64,000 bases of DNA from Oscillatoriaceae cyanobacterium Prado104 (GCA_025454405.1 JALOON010000010.1:82983-146982); one strand, 5' to 3'. Shown: positions 9,178 through 18,628, counted from the first letter of the stretch. Notes: generated from the letters alone by a model not told the origin. A program made the numbers and translations.

Positions 9178-12100
9178 TCAACTCTCAACTATTACTCCTT
9201 CAATCTCCTCATCTGTCAACTCGTATAAATCGCGCAACTTCTGCAATTTATCGGCATCCGGCTGCCAAAAACCCCGCCCGTTAGCCTCCAACATTCTGCC
9301 GACAATATTGCGAAAAGCTTCAGGATTTGCCTCGCGCAATTTCTGCGCCATTTCCCCATCCAAAGCATAAGTATCCGCAGCTTGTTCGTAAACCCAACGG
9401 TCAGTAAAATCAGCAGTTCCGCCCCAACCAATTAACGCCGTCATCCGCTGGGAAATTTCATAGGCACCGCCCGAACCTTGATTTGCCATCGCGTTTGCCC
9501 ATTTAGGATTTAGCAACTTGGTGCGGTATTCCAAACGCAGCAAATCATCTAAATTGCGGGGAGTTGTATCTTTAGAAAAACTTTCCACAAAACTGGTATT
9601 GACTTTTTTACCGCGCTGCAATTCCGCCGCCTTTTTCAAACCGCCAGTATTCGCATAATACTCTTGAATATCAGTCAAACCGTATTCGATCGAATCAATT
9701 TCTTGAATAATGCGATCGCACCCTTGCAACAACTGATTTAAAACCTCCGGCCTCGCTTCCCCCCGATCCTTTCTCCCGTAACTGAAAACATTGCGGCTTT
9801 CCCAAGTTTTCCCCAACTCATCGCCAGAATCCCAACTGCCATCAACCACCCTATCGTTAACCAAAGAACCAAAATCCCCAGCCGGATTGGAAAACAACCT
9901 TGCCGCGCAATTACCTACACCTTTAGCCTGCAAAATCAAAGCGTGTTTGCGAATAAAATTCTCCGATTCCGGTTCGTCAGCAGCAGCAGCCCGCACAAAC
10001 AAATCGTCCAACAACTCAATAATATTCGCAAAACTATCGCGGAAAATTCCCGACAGATTTCCCAACACATCAATGCGGGGATGGCCGACATCAACTAAAG
10101 GTTTTAACTCGTAGCGCACGATCCGCCCAGTACCTTCTTTAACGGGTTCCGCCCCCACCAATTCCAACAGAATTCCGATCGATTCGCCCCTTGTTTTAAT
10201 CGCATCCAAACCCCACAACATCACCGCCACAGTCTCGGGATATTTACCCTGTTCCTCAAGATGTTTCTGAATAATTTTCCGAGCAATTTCCCGCCCCCTT
10301 TCAAAAGCAGCAGGAGAAGGCATCCGATAAGGATCTAAAGCATGAATATTCCTGCCAGTAGGCAACACCCCAGCCCCATCCCGCAACAAATCTCCACCGG
10401 GCGCAGGCAAAATGTATTCCCCATTCAAACCCCGCAACAGATTAGTCAACTCATCCCCAGTTTGCAACAACAAATCCCTAACTACCAACCCCTCCTCAAA
10501 AACCCCATCAAACCCCTCTCTTTCTCCATCTTTGCGTCCTTCGCGCCTTCGCGGTTCATTTTCCTCAAAAACTAATTGCCGCAGCTTTTCGCCCAACAAT
10601 TTCTCCCCAAAATAAGCCTCAAGATAAGCCAGCATTTCATCAGAATTAGGAGGTTCGCCCAGCACGTGCAAACCCGAAGAAAACAAACGAGATTCCACTA
10701 CTTGCAAATATTCGTACAGCTTCACCAAATAGCGGTTAAAAGCATCATTGCTGAACATTCGCACGGTTTCAAAACTAAAAGCAATGCCCAACTTGCGAGC
10801 ATCCTCAAACGGACAATCGACCTCCAAACCGCTATCTAAAATTTTCTGGCAAATCGCTTCTTTCAGCAGGTAATTTTTTTCAGTATCTTCGCGATACTCT
10901 GAAATTAAATCGCGCAAAGCCATCAATTCTTTGTACAAGCCAGCGCGACCGTAAGGCGGCACGTTGTGAGAAATCAAAACACCGTAACCGCGCCTTTTTG
11001 CTAGCATCGATTCCGAAGGATTGTTGGCTGCGTAGATATAAAGATTCGGCAAATTTCCCAACAAAATATCCGACCAAGAATAGCCTGTATTTCCCAGAGG
11101 CGAACCGGGCAACCATTCCACCGTACCGTGCATTCCAAAATGCACGACAGCATCAGCTTGAAAATCATTTTGCAGCCACTTGTAAAAAGCAGCGTATTGA
11201 GGGTGAGGAGTCATATCTCGATCGAACATCAGCCGCATCGGATCGCCTGCAATTCCCAGCGGCGGCTGCACCCCGATCCAAACATTCCCCAATTGAATGC
11301 CGCCAATTAGAAACTCATCACCATCGGTTTTAATCCCCGTGCCAGTCAAAGATTTCCACTGTTTTTCAATGCGGCTTGCTGACAAATATCCCAGCCATTT
11401 CTCCAGAGTTTGAACGTTAACAGTATTGGGGTGAATTTCCGCCGCCTTGCCTGCATCGGCGCTTGCTTCATCCGCCTCTTTCACCCTGCGAATCAACTCC
11501 TCACCATCAGGCGGAATTTCCCCAATGTCGTAACCCGCAGCTTGCATTTCCCGCAACAAATTTAGCAGCGATTTCGGTACGTTTAATAAAGCAGCGGTAC
11601 CCGCCGCACCGTAGCCGGGAGGAAAGCCGTATAAAATAATGGCAATTTTGCGTTTTGATGGCGGAGTTTGCCGCAGCTTCACCCAATTTTTAATTCTACT
11701 TGTCAGGCGTTTCGCGCGATCGGGCACTAGATAAATATCTTCACCAACCAAACCGCCGAGGGGAACGGGGTCGATCGCGCCATCTAACTCGGGTAAAGCA
11801 TATAATACCACACTTTGCAAACCTCCAATTCCCTGACGGGTCCAAGAATGGATATCTTGAATTAGCAGAGGAGCCGAAACAAAATAAGGTACATTTTTAG
11901 CAGCTAAAATTTTCTTTGCAACTTCTACTTGTCGCCCGCCTTCCATCGAACCTGCAGGGCCGCCAACTAAAGGAAAGCCAATCGTCGAAACAATTGCATC
12001 AACTTCTACAGCATCGGGAGACAGCGAAGGAGTTTCGATATTTCCGGCTTTTCTCTGCGCGGTTTCAGCAGCAGTTGTCATCCAATCCCGTACCGCGACA

Positions 12101-12990
12101 TGGCCTTCAACGCCATTGATAAAAATTGGCACGGGGATAATTCCGGCAGCTTCAAAATAGCGGATTAATTGAGGAATGTAAGGCTGTTTGGTGATGACGT
12201 GCTTGCGGTACAGCAAAATGCCCGCGATCGGATATTTTTCTCTGTCTGATTTTTGTAACCAATTGGTGACAAATTTTGCAGTTCCCGCATCTTTTCCGTT
12301 TCCAGCAATTCGATTTTTGCCAAAATACCAATCCAAATAATGCCGGGGCGACTCAAAATAACCGTTAGAATCGGGATGCAACAACCCCATGTTTGGTGTT
12401 TCTACGGGCGGCGGAATTTCCCCAACTTTCAGTCCCAAATACTTTTCGGCAAGTGTCCAAAACATCGAGACAACATTATCCGCACCGCCCGCATTCCAGT
12501 AACCGTAAACTATCAGCCAGTTGCGCAAATCTTGAACTTTTTGCACCGGAATGTATTTCAATAATTTCGGTCCAACTTTCAAAAAACTGATGTATCCGGC
12601 TAGCTTATCTTCTTCTCGCCCGTTGCTGAATTTATCCAGAATAAATTTAATCGGCTTCGGCATACCTTTCGGTTTGTCGCCAATTTTAAAAGCGCCGATT
12701 TGAGTGAGACTCATCAATTCCAAAGCCGACTCAAAAACCAAGCGCACGGGAATATTTTGCACCCTTTCCCGCAGCCAGATTACCGCATCGTAATCGAACA
12801 GCAAACTGCCGAAAAAAACATCAGCATTCGAGAGGGCTGCAGCTACAGTATCGGGTTCATCTGTTAGGGCGCGATCGCTAAAAACCCGTATTTCCAATTC
12901 CTGACAGCCAGAAACAGCCAACTCGGCCGCTTTGCGGTACAAATCGGCGTTGAAAGATTCAAACCCTGCAATTAAGACAATCCGTTTCAC
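9178..12990 (-). CDS. cobN: CobN/ChlH-family metal chelatase large subunit
   Basis: This 1270-residue protein belongs to the CobN/BchH family, the large porphyrin- or corrin-binding subunit that works with an AAA ATPase and a MIDAS partner to insert Mg or Co. Family signatures are seen throughout: WNAGGADNVVSMFW, YFESPRHYLDWYFG, FPPGYGAAGTAALLNVP, HFGMHGTVEWLPGSPLG, ILPAPGGDLLRDGAGVLPTG and NPKWANAMANQGSGGAYEIS. CobN rather than ChlH is favoured because the length is about 1270 rather than 1330 and the next genes make cobalamin, but ChlH paralogues in cyanobacteria are hard to separate without a tree. Residues near 810-825 (EPRRREGRKDGERE) match a dispersed repeat inserted in frame (10529-10562). 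A hairpin lies just past the stop. Confidence 0.8.
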   Translation of the reverse strand: MKRIVLIAGFESFNADLYRKAAELAVSGCQELEIRVFSDRALTDEPDTVAAALSNADVFFGSLLFDYDAVIWLRERVQNIPVRLVFESALELMSLTQIGAFKIGDKPKGMPKPIKFILDKFSNGREEDKLAGYISFLKVGPKLLKYIPVQKVQDLRNWLIVYGYWNAGGADNVVSMFWTLAEKYLGLKVGEIPPPVETPNMGLLHPDSNGYFESPRHYLDWYFGKNRIAGNGKDAGTAKFVTNWLQKSDREKYPIAGILLYRKHVITKQPYIPQLIRYFEAAGIIPVPIFINGVEGHVAVRDWMTTAAETAQRKAGNIETPSLSPDAVEVDAIVSTIGFPLVGGPAGSMEGGRQVEVAKKILAAKNVPYFVSAPLLIQDIHSWTRQGIGGLQSVVLYALPELDGAIDPVPLGGLVGEDIYLVPDRAKRLTSRIKNWVKLRQTPPSKRKIAIILYGFPPGYGAAGTAALLNVPKSLLNLLREMQAAGYDIGEIPPDGEELIRRVKEADEASADAGKAAEIHPNTVNVQTLEKWLGYLSASRIEKQWKSLTGTGIKTDGDEFLIGGIQLGNVWIGVQPPLGIAGDPMRLMFDRDMTPHPQYAAFYKWLQNDFQADAVVHFGMHGTVEWLPGSPLGNTGYSWSDILLGNLPNLYIYAANNPSESMLAKRRGYGVLISHNVPPYGRAGLYKELMALRDLISEYREDTEKNYLLKEAICQKILDSGLEVDCPFEDARKLGIAFSFETVRMFSNDAFNRYLVKLYEYLQVVESRLFSSGLHVLGEPPNSDEMLAYLEAYFGEKLLGEKLRQLVFEENEPRRREGRKDGEREGFDGVFEEGLVVRDLLLQTGDELTNLLRGLNGEYILPAPGGDLLRDGAGVLPTGRNIHALDPYRMPSPAAFERGREIARKIIQKHLEEQGKYPETVAVMLWGLDAIKTRGESIGILLELVGAEPVKEGTGRIVRYELKPLVDVGHPRIDVLGNLSGIFRDSFANIIELLDDLFVRAAAADEPESENFIRKHALILQAKGVGNCAARLFSNPAGDFGSLVNDRVVDGSWDSGDELGKTWESRNVFSYGRKDRGEARPEVLNQLLQGCDRIIQEIDSIEYGLTDIQEYYANTGGLKKAAELQRGKKVNTSFVESFSKDTTPRNLDDLLRLEYRTKLLNPKWANAMANQGSGGAYEISQRMTALIGWGGTADFTDRWVYEQAADTYALDGEMAQKLREANPEAFRNIVGRMLEANGRGFWQPDADKLQKLRDLYELTDEEIEGVIVES
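10529..10562. repeat. Intragenic GAACCGCGAAGG-type repeat inside cobN
   Basis: Read on the minus strand it is AATGAACCGCGAAGGCGCGA followed by AGGACGCAAAGA. A similar G/A-rich GAACCGCAGAGGACACAGAG element is intergenic at 43351-43385. It adds a charged arginine/glutamate-rich segment to the protein. Confidence 0.65.
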
Positions 12991-13477
12991 AGCCAGACCT
13001 CGAAATCTTTAGTTAATTATAGCCTGTTGTAATTTGTGTTTTAACGTTTGATGTTGTTTTGGACCGATCGCACCTTTGAAGGTTCAATAAAAATAAGAGA
13101 ATGTGAAATTTGTAGTGGCGGGTTCTCCAACCATATACGATGGAAACATATCGATTTTAAAAACCCGCCTTCCCCACGAATATCTGTGAGGTACATTTTA
13201 ACATTTGATGCGATTTTTGGGTCGATCGAACTGGTTTTTTTTGTTGGGGGGCATTGAATTTATTGGTTCGGCTGGGGCGGGTTTAGATAATTTTTCTGTT
13301 TTCTCGATATATTTTGGTGAACCCGCCCCTACAGTATTTTGTCGTTTGATTATCAATTATGTTTTAATTAGGTGATATCATGTACTGTCTTTAACTCAAA
13401 ACTCAAAACTCAAAATTCAAAACTCCTTACCAATTCCCAATTCCCAATTCCCAATTCCCTCAAATCTCAAATCTCAA
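12991..13477. repeat. Divergent intergenic region with repeats
   Basis: This separates the divergent cobN-like and cbiG-cobJ genes and should contain both promoters. Positions 13111-13334 hold a GGGGCGGGTT inverted pair. Positions 13386-13425 hold AACTCAAAACTC repeats. Positions 13431-13477 are short tandem CAATTCCC and AAATCTC units that run up to the cbiG start codon. No cobalamin riboswitch consensus was recognised. Confidence 0.65.
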
Positions 13478-15271
13478 ATGAATCGAGTTTCACCAGCAAT
13501 TATTATTTTAGGTCAAAACAGCCTGCCGATCGCCCGCAAAATCTCGGCAATTTTCCCCGGTTCGCAGATTTACGGTTTGCGCGATCGCACTTCCGGTGTT
13601 GACATCAATTTTACCAACTTCGGCGAAACCTTGCGGGAATTGTTCGCAGCAGAAACACCAATAATTGCTATTTGCGCTGCCGGAATCATCATCCGCACTC
13701 TCGCCCCAATTCTCTCGGACAAACGCGCCGAACCTCCGGTTTTAGCAGTAGCAGAAGATGGCAGCGCCGTCGTACCTTTGTTAGGCGGTTTGCACGGAGT
13801 TAATGACTTGGCAAGAAAGATAGCCGCAGCCCTCGAAGTGCAACCTGCAATTACCACCACCGGAGACATCCGATTTCGCACCGCATTGCTGAGTCCTCCC
13901 CCAGGCTATTATTTAGCAAATCCAGACGATGCCAAAACTTTTATCTCAAATTTGCTTGCAGGCGAGAAAGTAAGGCTAGAAGGCAAAGCTAGCTGGCTTA
14001 CCGAGAGCAATTTGCCGTTAGCGCAGCCCTCGGAGAGGATCGACCCCGACGCCAAATTAACCATCCGCGTCACCGACAAAGCTGTTTTACCGACGCCCGA
14101 TTGTTTGGTTTACCATCCCAAAAATGCGACTTTTGCCCTCACCCAGCTATCGCAAATTGAGTCAGAAACCGCAGTTTCCTACGTGCAACAAATCTTAGAA
14201 AATGCCGATTTAGCAGCAGGTGCAGTTGCCGGATTTTTTGCATTAAAAAGTGACATGGGACATCCGGTAATTGAGGCGATCGGTAAATATTTCCAAGTTC
14301 CCGTGCGGTTTTTAAATCTTCCCGAACTGGTGGAATTCGACTCAGCTAAATTAATCGAATATAATGCTTGTTTTGAAGTCACGGCCGCCCAAATTGCCCT
14401 GACAGCAGCCGGTGCAAACAGTGAGTTAATCGGGTACGATCGCACCAACGCATTCAGTTGCGCGATCGCACTTGCTACCGAACCGATTGATGCAACTGCC
14501 ATCGGAGTCAGTCGCGGCAAACTCGCGATCGTCGGTACGGGCCCCGGCGGCGCGCAGTGGATGTCGCCGGAAGTCAAGCAAATCCTGCGCGAAGCGACGG
14601 ATTGGGTGGGTTACAAATTCTATCTCGACTTAGCCGGAAGCTTGCGGGAAGGACAGCAGCGCCACGATTCCGACAACCGGGAAGAACTCGATCGCGCCTG
14701 TTTTGCCCTAGATTTGGCAGCATCGGGAAAATCCGTCGCCGTCGTTTCTTCAGGAGATCCGGGCATTTTTGCGATGGCGGCGGCAGTATTTGAGGCGATG
14801 GATTCTGACGGGAAGCCCGAATGGCAAGGCATCGAGATTCGGGTAGCGCCGGGAATTTCAGCCATGCAGGCGGCCGCAGCAGCCGCTGGAGCACCCCTCG
14901 GACACGATTTTTGCGTAATTTCGCTTTCCGACATTCTCAAGCCTTGGGAGGTCATAGAAGGGCGGATTTCGGCAGCCGCGATCGCCGATTTCGCGATCGC
15001 ATTTTACAATCCGGCATCAAAACAGCGACAGTGGCAATTAGCAAGGGCGATCGAAATTTTATTGCAGCATCGCGATGCCGAAACACCTGTCATTCTCGGG
15101 CGCAATCTCGGCCGTCCCGGCGAATCGGTTCGCGTTTGCCAACTCGGCGAATTTCAAGCAACAGATGCGGATATGAGAACTGTCGTAATTGTTGGTTCGA
15201 GTCAAACTCGGATCGTGCCGCGCAAATATGGAGGAGATTGGGTTTACACGCCGCGCAGGTACGAAGGATAG
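13478..15271 (+). CDS. cobJ: CbiG-CobJ fusion: cobalt-precorrin-5A hydrolase / precorrin-3B C17-methyltransferase
   Basis: This 597-residue bifunctional enzyme acts in the ring-contraction part of cobalamin synthesis. Residues 1 to about 345 are CbiG-like: IIIRTLAPILSDKRAEPPVLAV, SAVVPLLGGLHGVNDLAR, ATTGDIRF-like sequence and a C-terminal CbiG part with AIGKYFQVPVRFL. Residues about 350-597 are a CobJ/CbiH SAM-dependent methyltransferase: LAIVGTGPGGAQWMSPEV, the SSGDPGIFAMAAAVFEAMD loop and APGISAMQAAAAAAGAPLGHD. The fusion is common in cyanobacteria. The start codon directly follows tandem AAATCTC units and has no clear ribosome site. It is divergent from the cobN-like gene and close to the cobK-like gene. 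Confidence 0.93.
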   Translation: MNRVSPAIIILGQNSLPIARKISAIFPGSQIYGLRDRTSGVDINFTNFGETLRELFAAETPIIAICAAGIIIRTLAPILSDKRAEPPVLAVAEDGSAVVPLLGGLHGVNDLARKIAAALEVQPAITTTGDIRFRTALLSPPPGYYLANPDDAKTFISNLLAGEKVRLEGKASWLTESNLPLAQPSERIDPDAKLTIRVTDKAVLPTPDCLVYHPKNATFALTQLSQIESETAVSYVQQILENADLAAGAVAGFFALKSDMGHPVIEAIGKYFQVPVRFLNLPELVEFDSAKLIEYNACFEVTAAQIALTAAGANSELIGYDRTNAFSCAIALATEPIDATAIGVSRGKLAIVGTGPGGAQWMSPEVKQILREATDWVGYKFYLDLAGSLREGQQRHDSDNREELDRACFALDLAASGKSVAVVSSGDPGIFAMAAAVFEAMDSDGKPEWQGIEIRVAPGISAMQAAAAAAGAPLGHDFCVISLSDILKPWEVIEGRISAAAIADFAIAFYNPASKQRQWQLARAIEILLQHRDAETPVILGRNLGRPGESVRVCQLGEFQATDADMRTVVIVGSSQTRIVPRKYGGDWVYTPRRYEG

Positions 15272-15395
15272 CGATCGAGAAAAATCAGTAAAGTTTTGGT
15301 TCGATCGCGACGACAATTAGCTGGCGATTTAATTCGATAAGTTACAATTAACCTTAACATGATTGGCGATCGCTCTAACTTTGCCAGCCTAAAAA

Positions 15396-15839
15396 CTAGA
15401 GAATTGTCAAGTAAGTATCTACCGATTCTTCGGGTAAAACTCTTAAAGTTTGGTTGCGCAAATCTGGTTCTAATCCCAAAGCTTCTAAAGGAATCACCCC
15501 GATTAAAGCATCTCTACCTCCCGGCAATTCCCAACATTCAAAAGTACCTTCCCGACCGCAAATAGATATTTTCGCATCTTGAAAGATGCGTGCTTTGCTA
15601 ATTCCAGTAGCGGTAGCAACATCGACTTCTTTTAGCAGATCGAGACCGAGTTGGGCGATCGCCGCTGGTGGCAAGCATAATGTAGTTGCACCCGTGTCAA
15701 CCAAAACATCATTTAGCGTGATGGAACGAACCTCATCGGGGGAAATCAGACCTTGGACTGCTTTGGCTTCGTCAATGCGATTTTTGACAGTCAGCGTTAT
15801 TAAAACTTTACCCATTGATTTTTCGGAAGTTGCCTGCAT
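15396..15839 (-). CDS. Retropepsin-like aspartic protease family protein
   Basis: The 147-residue protein has the single-domain clan AA aspartic protease signature: the active-site motif LVDTGATTLCLP (Asp near residue 48) and the later hydrophobic LIGVIPLEALGLE, corresponding to the second loop of the retroviral-type fold. Such proteins act as dimers. Substrates in cyanobacteria are unknown, and many single-domain members may bind rather than cut. The start at 15839 is backed by GGAGGAAC about 9 bases upstream. A relative lies at 47082-47537 in this window with the motif LIDTGAVNLVIP. Confidence 0.82.
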   Translation of the reverse strand: MQATSEKSMGKVLITLTVKNRIDEAKAVQGLISPDEVRSITLNDVLVDTGATTLCLPPAAIAQLGLDLLKEVDVATATGISKARIFQDAKISICGREGTFECWELPGGRDALIGVIPLEALGLEPDLRNQTLRVLPEESVDTYLTIL

Positions 15840-16061
15840 TGTAATTGTTCCTCCGAGTTACTATATCTTAATTATGGCATATTTTCAGCGATCGCCCATT
15901 AGTTTCTGTGCTTAACAAATTATCTTGTCAGGACACTGCATTGCTGTGTCCCTACCGATATTTTTGTTTATAGATCGCGCGATCTCCCAACACCCGATAA
16001 TACCTGATAATTGCAGGCACACAGCACTGCTGCTAGTAGGTAAATCCTGCAAAATATTAGA
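15840..16061. repeat. Intergenic with GGGACAC-type palindrome
   Basis: The GACACTGCATTGCTGTGTCC palindrome at about 15932-15953 belongs to the GTAGGGACACGGCACTGC family also seen at 29717-29957 and 46707. Nothing else was identified. Confidence 0.5.
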
Positions 16062-16808
16062 TTAATTCAAATGCGAATCCAGCCAAGCGATCGCCCCTTC
16101 AACACCAGCAACTTTCTCAGCTTCCGGTAGCGGATTTCGCTGCACCATCACTACCGGAATTCCCAATTCTCTAGCTGCTACAATCTTTGCATAAGTCGCA
16201 TCGCCACCGCTGTTTTTGCTGACAACAGTATCAATGTTATATTCCCGCAACAATTGCAATTCGCTTGCCAGTGAAAACGGTCCTTTTGCTAGCAGCAATT
16301 TGCCGTTAGGAATCCGAGTTTCCGGTGCCGGAGGGTCGATCGCCCGCATCAAAAACCAAATATTATCCAAACCCGCAAACGCACCTAATTCTTGACGCCC
16401 GATCGTCAAAAATACCCGCCACGATCGTTCGGATAAAACCCTTGCAGCTGCTGCGTGAGAGTCAACTTCAATCCACCGATCGCCCTCTGTTTTCTCCCAC
16501 GCCGGACGCACTAATATTAAATGAGGAATTTGGCATTTAGCAGCAGCAACAGCAGCATTTAAAGAGATGCGATCCGCAAACGGATGAGTTGCATCAATTA
16601 ATAGGTCGATCGGGCGATCGCGCAAAAACGCAGCCAATCCATCCGCACCCCCAAAACCGCCAATTCGCACCTCGCCCGTTACGGCTGAAGGCTGTTGCGT
16701 GCGTCCCGCTAGGGAAGTTATTACCTCGATTTCAGGGATTTGCGAAACTCGCGCCGCCAATTGTGCCGCATCGCCAGTTCCCCCCAAGATTAACAAGCGT
16801 TTTTTCAT
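16062..16808 (-). CDS. cobK: Precorrin-6A / cobalt-precorrin-6A reductase
   Basis: This 248-residue CobK/CbiJ protein performs the NAD(P)H-dependent reduction of (cobalt-)precorrin-6A in cobalamin synthesis. The Rossmann start is KKRLLILGGTGDAAQLAARV, followed by GEVRIGGFGGADGLAAFLRD, DLLIDATHPFADRIS and the C-terminal DTVVSKNSGGDATYAKIVAARELGIPVV, all family hallmarks. Length matches the family. It faces away from cbiG-cobJ and is separated from it by the protease-like gene, so the pathway genes are clustered but not in one operon. A GGAAGAA heptamer run lies just upstream (16810-16835). Confidence 0.92.
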   Translation of the reverse strand: MKKRLLILGGTGDAAQLAARVSQIPEIEVITSLAGRTQQPSAVTGEVRIGGFGGADGLAAFLRDRPIDLLIDATHPFADRISLNAAVAAAKCQIPHLILVRPAWEKTEGDRWIEVDSHAAAARVLSERSWRVFLTIGRQELGAFAGLDNIWFLMRAIDPPAPETRIPNGKLLLAKGPFSLASELQLLREYNIDTVVSKNSGGDATYAKIVAARELGIPVVMVQRNPLPEAEKVAGVEGAIAWLDSHLN

Positions 16809-17099
16809 TAATGAAGAAAGAAGGAAGAAGGAAGAAAGCCGATTGAGCTTGCTCAGGATTTCAGATTCATGCTTAAAAGTAGTTTAATATACATTTCTGC
16901 AAAAAAATCAGACTTTTTTCTATCTGAGAATCTATTTAAGGGCGATCGATGGCAGAAAAATTATTTAATTAAAGATAATTTAACAGTAATTTTTCGTTAA
17001 ACACAACAAGCGATCTCCGCAATAAACCGCCTCTATCTTTAGAGATAGTGAAAAGAAATTTTTTTTGATAACATAGCTTTAAAATTAGGTTAAAAGAAC

Positions 17100-17882
17100 A
17101 TGAAAATCCAAATCTCTCTAGCTCCTGCGGCTGTCACCCAATTTCTGCTGCGAACGGTAGCCTGTCTGGTTGGATTATCTCTCTTAAGTCAGATGGCAGT
17201 GTACTTATTGCCGGATTACCCATTTCGAGACTTCCTGGCAAGGGCATTCAGCCTTGATGCGGAACAGAACGTTCCAACCGTATATTCAGTTTTGACATTG
17301 CTGTTTAGTTCGATATTGTTGGGTGCGATCGCTCATGCAAAAAATCTCGATAGTTCTCGTTACGGGCATCACTGGAGAATTTTATCGTTCATTTTTTTAT
17401 ACCTATCTGTAGATGAAGGCGGTCAATTGCACGAACTGCTAGTCTACCCGACGCAAAAGCTGCTAAACGCCACAGGATTTCTTTACTTCTCTTGGGTGAT
17501 ACCGTTCGGTTTGATGGTAGCGATATTCCTCGCATCGTACACGAAGTTTCTGTTCCACCTGCCTGTTGCTACAAGAAACTTGTTTGTTGCAGCGAGCGTG
17601 CTTTATATTGGCGGAGCACTAGGAATGGAAATGTTGGGGGGAAACGAAGCTTATCAAGTGGGAAGGCACACTATAGCCTACCTGATAATGGCGACCTTTG
17701 AAGAGTCATGTGAAATGTTGGGAATCATTGTCTTTATTCACGCCTTGATGTGCTATATCAAGACACATTTAGGCGGGCTCAATTGGGATATTTCCCTAGG
17801 AACAAACAGGCAATTAGCCGAGAGTCAAAATATCCCGCTAGCTACCGTTGGCGAACCAACAAACAGCAATATTCGATCGTAA
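17100..17882 (+). CDS. Six-helix membrane protein with conserved-looking acidic/His motifs
   Basis: The 260-residue integral membrane protein has about six predicted helices (near residues 18-36, 60-78, 91-105, 126-146, 158-174, 186-215). Charged motifs lie in or at the edge of helices: LSVDEGGQLHE, GMEMLGGNEAYQVGRH and ATFEESCEMLG. Paired Asp/Glu/His residues buried in membrane helices suggest metal binding or a hydrolase or desaturase-like site, but I do not recognise the family by name. The short A/T-rich upstream region includes a small hairpin CTATCT-TTAG-AGATAG. The C-terminal tail of about 40 residues is polar. The function is unknown. Confidence 0.75.
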   Translation: MKIQISLAPAAVTQFLLRTVACLVGLSLLSQMAVYLLPDYPFRDFLARAFSLDAEQNVPTVYSVLTLLFSSILLGAIAHAKNLDSSRYGHHWRILSFIFLYLSVDEGGQLHELLVYPTQKLLNATGFLYFSWVIPFGLMVAIFLASYTKFLFHLPVATRNLFVAASVLYIGGALGMEMLGGNEAYQVGRHTIAYLIMATFEESCEMLGIIVFIHALMCYIKTHLGGLNWDISLGTNRQLAESQNIPLATVGEPTNSNIRS

Positions 17883-18048
17883 ATTAAAGCTCTTAGTTAG
17901 AGTTTACAGGATTGGCTCTACAATCTATATCTAGGGTGCACGCTACACATTTCACCACTGATATTGAATTGACATCTACTGCTGCGATCGAGTTGGCGAG
18001 TCGGCAAGAAAATCAGTCGCTGTTGTTGGAAGTAGAGGGCAACACAAA

Positions 18049-18117
18049 CTAAACTATAACCGATCGCAAATTTTTGTAGGAACGATCGCCATTGAAGTCC
18101 ACCAAGAAAGTCATCAT
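18049..18117 (-). pseudogene. Truncated partner of the DUF433 gene
   Basis: The ATG overlaps the DUF433 stop codon (TAATG), the usual arrangement of a two-gene toxin-antitoxin operon. The frame begins MMTFLVDFN and stops after 22 residues. From memory, DUF433 genes in cyanobacteria are often followed by a protein starting MTFLVDYN, of about 120 residues, so this looks like its decayed remnant. The remaining bases down to about 17900 contain no long frame. Confidence 0.45.
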
Positions 18118-18488
18118 TACTGTGCGGTGCGTCTGGCTTTTTGCTCCTCAAGTTTTGCCCAAAGAGCTTCTGTCCCTGGCTTGTGCGGCATCGCGGCAAT
18201 TCGATCGAACCTTTCGCGATTGCGCTCCTCCCAATAAGAACGAATTTCTGCTCTTGTTTGCAATACCTGTTGGTATTCGTTTTCGAGACTCTCGCGATTT
18301 GCTTCAATGTAGGACATCGCAGCATTAATTTGAGCGTCTGTGAGGTTAAATTTATTGCGAATTAATTTCGGTGAATATTCAGCTTTCAGAAAATCTAAGA
18401 CATCGTATAAAGTTAGTCGAGTACCTGAAATCGTAAGTCCTCGCTCTGTACGAGTAATAGTTGCTTGTCTGTCGGATACTTGACTCAT
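18117..18488 (-). CDS. DUF433-domain protein (antitoxin-like)
   Basis: This 123-residue protein has a DUF433 winged-helix module at about residues 12-62 (ITRTERGLTISGTRLTLYDVLDFL, then SPKLIRNKFNLTDAQINAAMSYIE). It is followed by a charged helical tail (residues 63-123) rich in Glu and Arg. DUF433 proteins are commonly the DNA-binding antitoxin of VapBC-like or DUF5615-type pairs. The downstream partner here is truncated (18049-18117), so it may be an orphan antitoxin that still represses its own promoter or neutralises a related toxin elsewhere. Confidence 0.8.
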   Translation of the reverse strand: MSQVSDRQATITRTERGLTISGTRLTLYDVLDFLKAEYSPKLIRNKFNLTDAQINAAMSYIEANRESLENEYQQVLQTRAEIRSYWEERNRERFDRIAAMPHKPGTEALWAKLEEQKARRTAQ

Positions 18489-18559
18489 ACCTATAACCTT
18501 TTGTTGCTCGATCGGGTGGCATAACTATTAATTGTAGCGCATTTGCAGTCTAACTAAGC

Positions 18560-18628
18560 GAGAAACCGGGTTTCTGACGAAAAACCTAGGTTGAAATGCA
18601 AAGTTTTTACCAGGAACCCGGTTTCTAA
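18560..18628. repeat. AGAAACCGGGTTTCT-family inverted pair
   Basis: AGAAACCGGGTTTCT and GGAACCCGGTTTCT lie about 45 bases apart. Related copies are at 31543, 34390, 47713 and 60924. Confidence 0.7.

Noticed and set aside
13386..13477. AACTC and AATTCCC units as a CRISPR leader or array
   Set aside because: Units are too short and lack spacers.
13000..13477. Cobalamin riboswitch upstream of cbiG-cobJ
   Set aside because: No B12-box-like sequence was recognised; the space is mostly dispersed repeats. An Rfam search would settle it.
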